DNA of 49,977 nt from assembly GCA_900539845.1 (NCBI GenBank), contig UQDP01000016.1:1-49977 (forward strand), in the 5' to 3' direction. This DNA comes from an uncultured Oscillospiraceae bacterium (GTDB lineage: Bacteria; Bacillota; Clostridia; Oscillospirales; Acutalibacteraceae). Positions 9,081 to 18,678 of this stretch are shown piece after piece. Made by a program: the position numbers and the translations under genes. The stretch's first letter is position 1, and each line of letters opens with the position of its first letter. The notes under the pieces were generated by a model. It made no database searches. It worked only from the letters and a program-made list of their open reading frames with translations, and was not told the origin of the DNA.

Positions 9081-12000
9081 ATGAAAACGAGCAAACGGTT
9101 ACTCAGCTTTTTCTTAGCTGTAGTAATGGTGATCACGACTTGCTCCGTTGGCTTTGTGGCTTTCGCAGCCGATCCGGAACAATCCGTTTTCACCGTGCCA
9201 AAGGACGAGAACGAAGCTATCGAGTTTACATACGATGGCTTGAACGCTCTTGTCGACGAATATGCTCCTGTTCTTATTGAAGCCCTGCGCGAAACGCTTG
9301 AGGGCATTGAAGGAGCGAATATTGACGTCGATGCCATTCTGGCAGCAGACGAACCCATCAATGAGCTATTGGCGCAGCTTTCGCCTTGGCTTATGGGACT
9401 GATCGGAGATACAGGCGCCAGTGCCGAATCCGTTCTCGGTTCCAGCTATGACGTTTTCAGTAATACTCGTTACAGTTACTTGGAAGGTGACGGCTCAGGC
9501 ATGAGTTTCTGGAATCTTTATTCTTTCTGTAATGAGCACCAAAACGACGGCGGAGCCATCGGCGAATTCAGTTCCGAAACTTTCAGCAAGCTTTCCGAAC
9601 TGCTGAACGCGTATTCCTCTGCTGAGACTTCGCTTGACGCAAGCCTTGCCGCAGTGGACAACGCACTGCAAACATTACTCGGAAGCACCGGCTATGCATT
9701 GTTCTATTACGATGGAACAACGCGTGACTACGCAATTTCGTATAATGATACGAGTGATCCGCAGTATGAATCTGCATTACGCGGCGTTCAAAATACCGGC
9801 ATGTATTCTTCACTTCCTGCCAGCAAAGCAAACATAGGCAATGTTCTCTGCGTGAACGGAACAACACTCGGTCAGCTTACTGCAGCTATTGAGGCAAACG
9901 GAAATGTTTATGACAGCACAATACCCGGTGCCGCCGCTGACCAAACACCTATTGATTTCAATCCTTTCATCGCGTATACAACCTACTACGCAAAAAAGGC
10001 GTTCATTATCGGTCAGGATGAAACACTTTCCCTTCTTGATGCCATTTACTACTATTACAATCAAAATATCGTTTCAAATTCCTACCAGATTTTAGCTTCT
10101 TTATATGCCAATATAGACTACGATGCAATCGTTACATCTATGATCGGCACGCGTGAAGACTATGAATCAGACGAGGCGTATCAGGAAGCCTATAACAACG
10201 CTTATGCATCCCTTACCGTTGAATTCCCGCAGTCACTTTTGAATACATTTTTGGGTGAAGATATCACGGTTCAATGCAGCCCGCAAGTGTATTGGTTTGA
10301 TTCTCTTTTGAAAGACCATCCGGCGGACACATTGGATGGATCACTATTAGGCTCCTCTGTTGGATACACAAAAGATAATGCACATCTGTTCGACGGTTTT
10401 TATGAGGCTTTTGTTCTGTCGCAGACAGTTCTTATGAAACCCGGTGACTCCTCTACAGATAACTGGTATGATTATTCTGTAGCATACCTTTTAGTTGCAA
10501 CCGGTATTTTCGACAACATTCAAGCTGTTTTTGATGCAGAGGAAGAATCAAAACTGGATGATACAGAGTGGACTCAGCTGAAAGAGCTTTTGCTTGCCAA
10601 CCCAGATGTCTCCACTGCCGCTGATTTAGCGCGTCTTGTTGAAAGCAGCACGGAAATCACCAATCAGGTTTTGAAATACTGTGCTTATTCTATGCACAAT
10701 AATATACTTGGCGAACTTAGAGCTTGGAATCCAGGTCAGCCTCTCGGGAAGCGTATGCAGAACTTTGCAAACTTCATTGACGCAAACTTTTATACGTCCT
10801 ATGTAAGCCGCGAATTCCGAAATGAAACCGAAACTGCTTTAAACAGTGATTATACTGAAGCCGCTGTTGAATTATTTAAAACCGAGTATGTAGCATCTTC
10901 AATAACAACTACTTACAGCTTCTCCGAATACGCTCCGGAGCCCGATGTTGCTATTGAGATCGTAAACACACTGATCAACGGTTATCTGGAACAGTATCTT
11001 GATCCTGACGCACCTGCTTTGTTCCCGGGTCTTATTGAGCAAAACATATCACAGATTCTCAACAATCTTCTGACTACGCAGGTAGACCTTTTGGATGAGT
11101 TACGCGATATTTATTTGAGACTCGCGAACGATCCGATTGAAACATTGTTTGAGATGCTTCCTCTGCTGGTTGTCCTGCTTGATGAAGTTGTCGTTCCCAT
11201 TCTTTTCAACACACCGGCAACTGATACGGATCCGGAGGATACATTCTACGGCGTGGCAAATCTTCTTCTGCTGTTCCTCGGCGATTACAGTCAGGACGGC
11301 GGTTCCGATATAGGTATCGGTCAGCTCGGCTGGAACCTCAATGATCTTGTTCCGACTCTGCTCCACTGGCTGAACGGAGATAATGATTATACTTATACCT
11401 ATTATAATCGTACGGACAACGGTGACGGAACTTATACTTACAACGAACCGACGACCGGCGCTAACGGCACAAAATATGACGATAACGGCGATCCGACCGG
11501 TCTTGTACCTGTTATAGTCAACATCTATTACGTAGACAGCTTCCTTGCAAACGCTTCTATTTTAGATCTGTATGAAGCCGCCGACGGAGAAGACCCGCAG
11601 ATGGCACAGGCTGTCGGAGAAACCGTTACAACGCTCGTTACATTCGCAACAGAAGCGGTAGACGAATATGTTGCCGAGCACGGAGACGATGTAAAGAGCT
11701 ATAAATTTGACACTCCGACTACAAAAGGTCTTAACAACCTGCTCGTTTCCATCCCTTCGATTATCGATATTATGGGAACGAAGTTCATGGAAAAATACAA
11801 TGTTGATTCCGACTGGCGCTTCTTTGATGAAGGCCGCTGGGCAGAAGACGATGACGGATGCAGATACAATGTCGTCGTGCAGAACTTTAAAGATCTCACA
11901 ACCGGCGGTTCTGCTGAAGACGTTCTCAGCACATTCGTTGATATGTTTATCAACAACTGGTTCAACGCGATTACAGACTTCCTGAATGACGTTGTTTCAG

Positions 12001-15000
12001 ACAAGGATAATGACATTACCTCAAACATCCCGATCGTGACGTCTCTGCTGAACGCAGTGGATCTGTTCGGTGAAAAGAGTGTTCTTACGGATCTTCTCAA
12101 CGGATTCTTCCTGTTCACAAGGAGCGATGATTACTCGTTCACATTTGAAACGCAGAAGAACGGCTATGTAGGTCTGGATACACTTAACGCTTATTTCCTT
12201 CTTATTAATCTTGATAAAATCGTAGAAATATTTACCAATATTGTTAATGCGAATCAAGACACCGGCTCCGGCGACACGGGAACGGATACCGGAAACCCTG
12301 ATACAGGTGAAGACACCGGCAACACAGGCGATTCGGGAGAATCCGGCGGAGGATTTGATATCTCTACTATCCTCGGACCGATCCTTGAATCACTTAACAA
12401 TGTAGGTCCTATCGCAAACGACAGTGAAAACATCAAAGGCGCATCCGAATTAATCGACGCGCTTGACTCGCTTCTTTCAGCTCTCCTTTCAAACGGATAT
12501 ATGAATGACTACCAGCTTGATAAGGTAGACGGAGTCCTTTCCGGCGTAGTCACATTCCTTGTAAACCACTTCGGAGAAGACAAGGCAGACGAAGTTTGGT
12601 ATCTTGTTACCGAGTACCTAAAGATTCTCAATGCCGGAAGCGCAAATGAAGACGGTTCTGCCAATGCAGACGCGAACGCACCTGTTGACCCGAACAAGGT
12701 ATACACAGAAGAGAATCTTTCAAACATCGTTACGCAGACCTATGTTTTGATTGAATCGCTGATCAATGATAAGCTTGTTCTTGCAGGCGATGAATATCAC
12801 CTTATAAACAGCACTGTAAACGGCATTATTTCACCGAGCGCCATTGCTGTTAACTCCGATTCCATCGATCAGGACATTATGGAATACTTCAGTTGGTCTG
12901 ATCTTTCGGCTTCAAGCTACGCAACCGATCTCGGATTCAATTTCAGCAAAGGCGACAAGGAAGCGTTCTATGAGAATCTCATTGATTCCCTCGGCGTCAT
13001 TCCGTCCATCCTCGGCGTTCTGCTTGTTGACGCAGGAATGTATGACAATGTATTGTCCCCTGTATTCGGTACGATTTGCAATGCTATGGGCGTAAGCTAT
13101 ACAGCCACACTTCCTGAAGACGCAACCGGCGAAGACGCTGTTTATACGGTAATTGAGACGGTTTCTAATGTTCTCGGCTCATTCCTTAACGCGCCCGTAT
13201 CCGGATTACTTGGTCTGGTAAGAGCGATTGTGGCGATCGCACCCGACAGCTTCCTCAGCGAAGTGATTAACGGTGCGCTTGACCCCATCTACAATGAGCT
13301 GAACGGTGCATGTGACATTGTTTCAAACCTTTCACCGACCTTAAGCACAATGCTCAGCGATATTGTTGCCGATTTCAAGACGCAGATCGGCAGCGTAATC
13401 CCCAGCAGCAATATTCTGCTTACACTGATCGGTCAGATCGCAGGTACGGATCTCAGCGGAATTCCGCTTGACATCATTCTTAATATCATCAAACCTTATA
13501 CAGATTCGAATGAAAGACTTCTTTTGATGCTCTACACGGTACTTGTTGACGTACTTACAGATGATTCCATCCTTTCACAGATCATGGGTAACCAGCTTCC
13601 CTGGCTCAAGGATCTCCTGACACAGTATGATTCAGCAAGTCTGCTCAAGCTCATAAAGGATATTGTTAATTCCATTCAGAGCACGAAAGAGATCAAATGG
13701 ATGTTTGATCAGAGTGCTGCCGGAACCTCTTCCTTCGAGTATCCGACAGGCGTAACCGCTCAGGAGGCAGAAGATGCGATCGACAGCCTTGACGAGCTTG
13801 TTGCAAACCTTATTCCTCTTCTGAAAGAATTCGGCGTTGTAGATCAGGATAATCTTGCCGATCTTCTTAACGGACTCATCTTTACAAACGCTAACATAAC
13901 TGCGGTTGTTAAAGGAATTTACGGCGGAATAGAAAACGCTTCAAACAACGATGTTGACGGTATATTTGTATTCTCACCGTCAGAATTCGCAGATTACCTG
14001 ATGGACAGCAGCTACGGCGCTACTTTCTCCTCTGCTGCTGCTGCACTCAGAAAATGCAGCACCTGGAGTCAGGTTGGCACAATCAACTGGGGCTTCACAG
14101 ACGGCTCCGCAAACGCACAGCGCGGATTCGTTCAGGCATTTGCCGCTATTGCAAGACCCGCAAACGATGTGTTTGCAGCGCTTCTTGCAGAAGGCGATGC
14201 AAACCTTGCTGCAATCGCTGCTCAGGTTCTCGATGACTTTACGATCAACACGACCGAACAGTCCGGCGACAACACTGTTGAAATTACGCTTGCAAACAAT
14301 ATTCTTACGATAAAAGTAACAAATAACGCAAACGCCAACAGCAAAACAAATACTGTTGAAGTAAATCTTGAGCCTGCAATTCAGGCGCTCAGCGTACTTA
14401 CGATCAATGGCGGCAACGGCTATCAGAGCGCAATCATTCCTCTGTTTGAAGCACTCAATATTGACAGCTATGTAAGCTACGATCAGTATCTCAAGAATTA
14501 CAACAAAGCTAAAGACAATGTTCTTATTGATGTTCTCAACCCGATCGTAGATTTCCTGAATGATGTAACAGCCGCTCCGTTTGAAACGCTCACAGCCGCG
14601 CTTCCTGACTTCGCAGCATTCCTTGAAGACAACGGACTCGGCAAGATCGTTGACAATCTTCTTGCTCCTATTTCTTCACTCATTGAAGTTCTTGAAGCAA
14701 ACGGCATTAATATTGACGAGCTTATTGAGCAGCTCGCAGGCAAATCTCTCAAGGAACTTCTTGAAGGTCTTATCAAGATGGATCTCGGAGATGTCAAGCT
14801 TGAGCTTACAGACCTTGAAAACAGCCTTAACATTCAGGACATACTCGTTCCGCTGGTTAACACGCTCCTCAAGGACAAAGGAATCAACATCAAGCTTGAT
14901 GATATTAACTGGGATTATCTTGCAGGGCTTAACAATCAGGGTCAGGTACTGATCACAGTGCTTCGTTACCTTGAAAAAGTGATCATCAATAACTCAGCGT

Positions 15001-16505
15001 CTATCAATTCGCTTCTCGGCACAATAGATGCAATCAAGAACAATTCCACCATCCAAAATATACTGGACAGTGTATTCGGTCAGATCGCAACGGCAAACAG
15101 AGACGATATCGTTCTTGCGGTATTCTATCTGCTGCTGAACGAACCCACAAACGTATTCTTTGATTACACAAACTTCAAGTACAAGGATTATGATTTCTCA
15201 TATCCCACAACGGTTGATATTGATTTCTTAACGGTTCTCGGACCTATGCTTGACGGTCTTATCGACGGTGTTATGGCTGAGTTCCTCGGCGGAAATCTGA
15301 ATTCACTTGTTGAAACCAACCTTTACACGGATTCTATCATCAGTTCACTTGCTACAGGTCTTTACGGAGCAATTGAAGGCGTCAAGATCGACGATTCCAT
15401 GAACCTTACGGAACTGCTGGCAATGACCGGAATCGACTTCTCGACCACGGGTGTTGCGGCACTGCTTGTGAACGACGACTACGGTCAGTCTTACGCAAGT
15501 GCGGCAAGCGTGATCAGAAACGCAGGCTCTTGGAACAGAGTAAACGCCGACAAGCTTTCCTGGGGCGTTGAAGACAGAGATTCCTTTGTTCACGCGCTCA
15601 GCGCAGTGCTTCGTCCGCTTTACGGTGTGCTCGATGTTCTTCTCAACGACGGCTCACTCGGACTGTTCAACCTGATTTATCTTCCGGGTTCGGACGGATA
15701 CACTTCAACTATCGTTCCTCTTCTTGAGGCATTCGGATGCTACAACATCAAGACGCAGTATCAGTACAGACAGGATATGTCAAAAGAATATGACTATATT
15801 CTTATAGACATCCTCAATCCTCTTCTTGACAAGGTTGAAGACATTCTCAATGCTCCTATCCAGACTCTTATGGATATGCTTCCGAACCTCGCGCTCTTCT
15901 TCGCGAACGACGGACTGCTTCAGGTCATTGAAAATCTTCTTACTCCGATCAGCGCATTGCTTGACGCACTTCAGCCGATCGCAGATGTAAACGATATCCT
16001 CGTTAAAGCCGGTCTGGACATTGAAGGCGAACTCAGAAAACTGGGACTTGTAGGCAGCAACTACAACTTTGATATTTATGATCTTGCGGGATCTCTCAAA
16101 CCGCTTATCGGATCAGACAATATCGTTTCGCTTCTCAATACTGTTCTTGGTATGATTGATGTCGGCGGTTCTAAACTCAACATTGAGCTTATGCCGATCG
16201 ACTGGTATCAGCTTGCTTCTCACGGAGAAGTCATCACAAACGAAGCTTCCCAGGCATCCACCCACGGTAAGAGAGTGTATGTGGACGCAGATCCGAATGA
16301 AGTGCTTATCGCAGTTCTTCGCTACTTGGTTGAAACCGTTAACTATAAGGATAACTTCAATACAATCAATGGTCTTATAGGCGGACTGCTCGGCGGTGCA
16401 GATGATTCTGTTGCAGATATCGTAAACACCGTACTCGGCGTTCTCACCGGCGAAACCGATGAAGTCATTTCAGAACTTTGCGAACTTCTTCAGACTCTTG
16501 CTTAA
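9081..16505 (+). CDS. Giant secreted repeat protein (about 2474 aa)
   Basis: The frame opens at ATG 9075, but AAGGAG at 9067-9072 is only 2 bases from it and 8 bases from ATG 9081, so 9081 is preferred. Residues 1-30 are a signal peptide (MKTSKRLLSFF to VAFA). The rest is mostly helical and leucine-rich. A flexible Asp-Thr-Gly-rich linker (about 12258-12350) divides the protein. At least three copies of a module of roughly 430 residues can be aligned by eye: a W/F-G-x-x-D-x-x-x-F motif, then Y-x-S-x-I-x-P-L-x-E-A, then N-A-P-I-x-T-L-x-x-M-L-P; a fourth occurrence of the last motif lies near 11126. No dockerin, LPXTG, SLH or C-terminal membrane segment was found, so retention at the cell surface is unexplained. 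The gene is monocistronic, with a promoter and a terminator of its own. Function unknown. Confidence 0.88.
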   Translation: MKTSKRLLSFFLAVVMVITTCSVGFVAFAADPEQSVFTVPKDENEAIEFTYDGLNALVDEYAPVLIEALRETLEGIEGANIDVDAILAADEPINELLAQLSPWLMGLIGDTGASAESVLGSSYDVFSNTRYSYLEGDGSGMSFWNLYSFCNEHQNDGGAIGEFSSETFSKLSELLNAYSSAETSLDASLAAVDNALQTLLGSTGYALFYYDGTTRDYAISYNDTSDPQYESALRGVQNTGMYSSLPASKANIGNVLCVNGTTLGQLTAAIEANGNVYDSTIPGAAADQTPIDFNPFIAYTTYYAKKAFIIGQDETLSLLDAIYYYYNQNIVSNSYQILASLYANIDYDAIVTSMIGTREDYESDEAYQEAYNNAYASLTVEFPQSLLNTFLGEDITVQCSPQVYWFDSLLKDHPADTLDGSLLGSSVGYTKDNAHLFDGFYEAFVLSQTVLMKPGDSSTDNWYDYSVAYLLVATGIFDNIQAVFDAEEESKLDDTEWTQLKELLLANPDVSTAADLARLVESSTEITNQVLKYCAYSMHNNILGELRAWNPGQPLGKRMQNFANFIDANFYTSYVSREFRNETETALNSDYTEAAVELFKTEYVASSITTTYSFSEYAPEPDVAIEIVNTLINGYLEQYLDPDAPALFPGLIEQNISQILNNLLTTQVDLLDELRDIYLRLANDPIETLFEMLPLLVVLLDEVVVPILFNTPATDTDPEDTFYGVANLLLLFLGDYSQDGGSDIGIGQLGWNLNDLVPTLLHWLNGDNDYTYTYYNRTDNGDGTYTYNEPTTGANGTKYDDNGDPTGLVPVIVNIYYVDSFLANASILDLYEAADGEDPQMAQAVGETVTTLVTFATEAVDEYVAEHGDDVKSYKFDTPTTKGLNNLLVSIPSIIDIMGTKFMEKYNVDSDWRFFDEGRWAEDDDGCRYNVVVQNFKDLTTGGSAEDVLSTFVDMFINNWFNAITDFLNDVVSDKDNDITSNIPIVTSLLNAVDLFGEKSVLTDLLNGFFLFTRSDDYSFTFETQKNGYVGLDTLNAYFLLINLDKIVEIFTNIVNANQDTGSGDTGTDTGNPDTGEDTGNTGDSGESGGGFDISTILGPILESLNNVGPIANDSENIKGASELIDALDSLLSALLSNGYMNDYQLDKVDGVLSGVVTFLVNHFGEDKADEVWYLVTEYLKILNAGSANEDGSANADANAPVDPNKVYTEENLSNIVTQTYVLIESLINDKLVLAGDEYHLINSTVNGIISPSAIAVNSDSIDQDIMEYFSWSDLSASSYATDLGFNFSKGDKEAFYENLIDSLGVIPSILGVLLVDAGMYDNVLSPVFGTICNAMGVSYTATLPEDATGEDAVYTVIETVSNVLGSFLNAPVSGLLGLVRAIVAIAPDSFLSEVINGALDPIYNELNGACDIVSNLSPTLSTMLSDIVADFKTQIGSVIPSSNILLTLIGQIAGTDLSGIPLDIILNIIKPYTDSNERLLLMLYTVLVDVLTDDSILSQIMGNQLPWLKDLLTQYDSASLLKLIKDIVNSIQSTKEIKWMFDQSAAGTSSFEYPTGVTAQEAEDAIDSLDELVANLIPLLKEFGVVDQDNLADLLNGLIFTNANITAVVKGIYGGIENASNNDVDGIFVFSPSEFADYLMDSSYGATFSSAAAALRKCSTWSQVGTINWGFTDGSANAQRGFVQAFAAIARPANDVFAALLAEGDANLAAIAAQVLDDFTINTTEQSGDNTVEITLANNILTIKVTNNANANSKTNTVEVNLEPAIQALSVLTINGGNGYQSAIIPLFEALNIDSYVSYDQYLKNYNKAKDNVLIDVLNPIVDFLNDVTAAPFETLTAALPDFAAFLEDNGLGKIVDNLLAPISSLIEVLEANGINIDELIEQLAGKSLKELLEGLIKMDLGDVKLELTDLENSLNIQDILVPLVNTLLKDKGINIKLDDINWDYLAGLNNQGQVLITVLRYLEKVIINNSASINSLLGTIDAIKNNSTIQNILDSVFGQIATANRDDIVLAVFYLLLNEPTNVFFDYTNFKYKDYDFSYPTTVDIDFLTVLGPMLDGLIDGVMAEFLGGNLNSLVETNLYTDSIISSLATGLYGAIEGVKIDDSMNLTELLAMTGIDFSTTGVAALLVNDDYGQSYASAASVIRNAGSWNRVNADKLSWGVEDRDSFVHALSAVLRPLYGVLDVLLNDGSLGLFNLIYLPGSDGYTSTIVPLLEAFGCYNIKTQYQYRQDMSKEYDYILIDILNPLLDKVEDILNAPIQTLMDMLPNLALFFANDGLLQVIENLLTPISALLDALQPIADVNDILVKAGLDIEGELRKLGLVGSNYNFDIYDLAGSLKPLIGSDNIVSLLNTVLGMIDVGGSKLNIELMPIDWYQLASHGEVITNEASQASTHGKRVYVDADPNEVLIAVLRYLVETVNYKDNFNTINGLIGGLLGGADDSVADIVNTVLGVLTGETDEVISELCELLQTLA
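12258..12350 (+). repeat. Asp-Thr-Gly-rich linker coding repeat
   Basis: Degenerate repeats encode units such as DTGSGDTGTDTG and GNTGDSGESGGG, about 30 residues of low-complexity acidic linker. It separates the N-terminal half of the giant protein from its three-module C-terminal half. Confidence 0.75.
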
Positions 16506-16530
16506 TTGAATTAAGTTAAGCTCAAAACGG

Positions 16531-16558
16531 AGCGCCCCTGTTAAAGGGGCGCTTTTTG
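16531..16558 (+). terminator. Intrinsic terminator after the giant repeat protein
   Basis: AGCGCCCC (16531-16538) pairs with GGGGCGCT (16546-16553) and runs into T's. It lies 26 bases after the stop codon. Confidence 0.93.
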
Positions 16559-16653
16559 ATGTTTAAAGCAACGAAATATCTCCGCTCATACTGCCATAAG
16601 CGGCACACAGACGGAGTCTTGCACTCCGTCTGCCGGTCCACCATAATTAATGC

Positions 16654-16682
16654 TTGTATATTTATATTTAATTTAGTATAAT
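16654..16682 (+). promoter_or_regulatory. Sigma-A promoter of the Nudix/GH27 operon
   Basis: TTGTAT (16654-16659), 17-bp spacer, TATAAT (16677-16682). The predicted transcript starts about 30 bases before the ATG at 16719. Confidence 0.82.
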
Positions 16683-16718
16683 ATTCGTATATTGTAACTT
16701 GTACACGGTGGTGAAAAA

Positions 16719-17438
16719 ATGCTCGGTAAATATGTCCGAATCCGAATCGTTAATCCTATCGGATCGGTGGACGAAAAAACGGGCTATACTTATCCGCTGA
16801 ATTACGGAACAGTTTATGATTCCGACAATCTTTATTCCTTTGTTATGGGGATAGATCATCCCGTTCGTAATTTTGACGGACGAGTTATAGCAACGCTGAA
16901 TCCCAAATCGGGAGGGCGGCAAATACTTATCACTGCGCCTAAGAGCACACGCTTTATTGTGAATGATATTGCTAAGTTTATAGACGCAAAAAGGGATTTC
17001 CCGAACTACAAGCTTGAATGCCTGTATGAAAGCAGCTGCGGCGCTGTGGTTTACAGAGATATAAAAGGCGAGGTCAGGTATCTTTTAATAAAGAACCGCC
17101 GTTCCTCGCACTGGGGCTTCCCAAAAGGGCACATCGAGCCCGGAGAAACAAAAAAGGAAACGGCTGTAAGAGAAGTTCTTGAGGAAACGGGTATTCACGT
17201 TAAACTGATAGACGGCTTTGAAAGCGTTTCCAAATTCAAAATTCAAAATAAGATTGAGAAGATCGTATCCATATTTGTGGGCACCACAACGGATACGAGC
17301 ACATCCATCCAGCCTGAAGAAATAGAGGATTACATTTGGCTGACTTATGACAGAGCCATGAGTATTCTTAAATTTGAAAATGACAGAACAATCATCACTC
17401 AGGCGCACGAGTTTTTGGATAAAAACAACTATATATGA
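16719..17438 (+). CDS. Pyrophosphatase-like/Nudix hydrolase fusion
   Basis: 239 residues. The C-terminal half (about 108-235) is a Nudix domain with a complete box: GHIEPGETKKET followed by AVREVLEETG, fitting G-x5-E-x7-REUxEExGU. The adjacent SHWGFPKGHIEPGE is typical of Ap4A/diadenosine polyphosphate hydrolases. The N-terminal roughly 90 residues (GKYVRIRIVNPIGS, YPLNYGTV, DHPVRNFDGRVIA) resemble the small inorganic-pyrophosphatase-like domain of Clostridia, though I could not confirm its metal ligands. It probably hydrolyses nucleoside diphosphate-linked compounds in the cytoplasm. It is first in a same-strand run of four genes; the next start is 18 bases after this stop. Confidence 0.85.
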   Translation: MLGKYVRIRIVNPIGSVDEKTGYTYPLNYGTVYDSDNLYSFVMGIDHPVRNFDGRVIATLNPKSGGRQILITAPKSTRFIVNDIAKFIDAKRDFPNYKLECLYESSCGAVVYRDIKGEVRYLLIKNRRSSHWGFPKGHIEPGETKKETAVREVLEETGIHVKLIDGFESVSKFKIQNKIEKIVSIFVGTTTDTSTSIQPEEIEDYIWLTYDRAMSILKFENDRTIITQAHEFLDKNNYI

Positions 17439-17456
17439 TCTGCCGGGAGGCTATCA

Positions 17457-18635
17457 ATGAATAAAGAGCAGGAATACCTTATCAGGCTGACTGCGGCGTA
17501 CTTGGACGGCAAAAAAATCAGTTTAAAAAACGATATTGATTATGCCAAGCTCTTTGCTGATGCGAGAAGCCATAATCTTTTCGGCATTGCATTTTGCGCT
17601 ATAGCAAATTCTCAAAATAAAAAAGATGTTCTGAGTGAAAAAGAACTAGATCATTATCAATCCCTGTTTACGGACATCATTTATAATTATAACCTTTTTC
17701 TGAAAATATACGGCGAGCTTACCGATGCTCTTAAAGGCGCTGAGATCCGTTTTGTGCCGTTTAAAGGCATTGTGCTGAAAGATATCTACCCTGTTCCCGA
17801 AGCGCGCTCTATGGGCGATATAGACATTTTGATTGACCATGATAAAAGAGATTCCGCAAAAGCCGCTCTTACAAAAGCAGGTTTTCAATGTGTAACCAGC
17901 AACGGACCTGAATGGGCTTATAATAAAAACGGTATCTGCGTGGAGATACACACTTCCATACTAAACGGAAACACGGGCAGAAACAGCGCAAAGGAATATT
18001 TTGCCGATGCGATAGACCATGCGAAATTCAGCGGATTTGAGGGCAGATTGGACGATACTTACCATTTTGAATTTCTGTTTGCCCACCTTGCGCAGCATTT
18101 TGTTGATTTCGGCGCAGGAATCAGAATGATACTGGATTTGGCTGCCATGCTTAAAACCCGTGATATTGATATAGATAAAGTTGTAAAAGACCTTGAAACG
18201 GCGGGGCTGGGCAAGTTTGCCGAAACGATGCTGACGGTTTGCTATAAATGGTACGGATACGGCAGAGATTTCGGCTTGGATACAAAAAAGGCGGAGAATT
18301 TTATCGCCGCGCACGGTACCTTTGGTTTTAAAGACAGGGACCTTTCTGCCGTAGTGATGCGCAAGGAATTTGAAAAGGGGAAAACAGGCGGTCCTGTTTT
18401 GCGCAAACTGAGGCTGCTGTTTCCGCCTTATGGGCGGATGCGTGAATTGCCGTATATCAAATTCATAGACGGCAGACCGTATATGCTGCCTGCCGCGTGG
18501 ATATATAGGGTAATATATAATTTCATCAACAGAAAAAACCGAATGATGCAGACTGCGAAAGGTCTTTCCGATAAAAATTCGGAGAACAAGGCGAAAAAAG
18601 AGTTTGAATTTTTTAAAGAAATCGGTCTGAACTGA
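17457..18635 (+). CDS. Nucleotidyltransferase family protein
   Basis: 392 residues, ATG with GGGAGG upstream. The core FVPFKGIVLKDIYP, then SMGDIDILID, matches the uncharacterised nucleotidyltransferase family (PF14907 type): the G-D-I-D-I-L-I motif carries two metal-binding aspartates, preceded by the K-G motif. The N-terminal region is helical, and the tail is basic (RVIYNFINRKNRM). Family members often sit in surface polysaccharide or peptide loci, but the substrate is unknown. It lies between the Nudix fusion and the GH27 enzyme with short gaps, so it is probably co-transcribed. The family call is firm; the role is open. Confidence 0.8.
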   Translation: MNKEQEYLIRLTAAYLDGKKISLKNDIDYAKLFADARSHNLFGIAFCAIANSQNKKDVLSEKELDHYQSLFTDIIYNYNLFLKIYGELTDALKGAEIRFVPFKGIVLKDIYPVPEARSMGDIDILIDHDKRDSAKAALTKAGFQCVTSNGPEWAYNKNGICVEIHTSILNGNTGRNSAKEYFADAIDHAKFSGFEGRLDDTYHFEFLFAHLAQHFVDFGAGIRMILDLAAMLKTRDIDIDKVVKDLETAGLGKFAETMLTVCYKWYGYGRDFGLDTKKAENFIAAHGTFGFKDRDLSAVVMRKEFEKGKTGGPVLRKLRLLFPPYGRMRELPYIKFIDGRPYMLPAAWIYRVIYNFINRKNRMMQTAKGLSDKNSENKAKKEFEFFKEIGLN

Positions 18636-18678
18636 ATTTGCAGCTTATAAAATGCTATAAAAGTATAAGGAGGCACAT

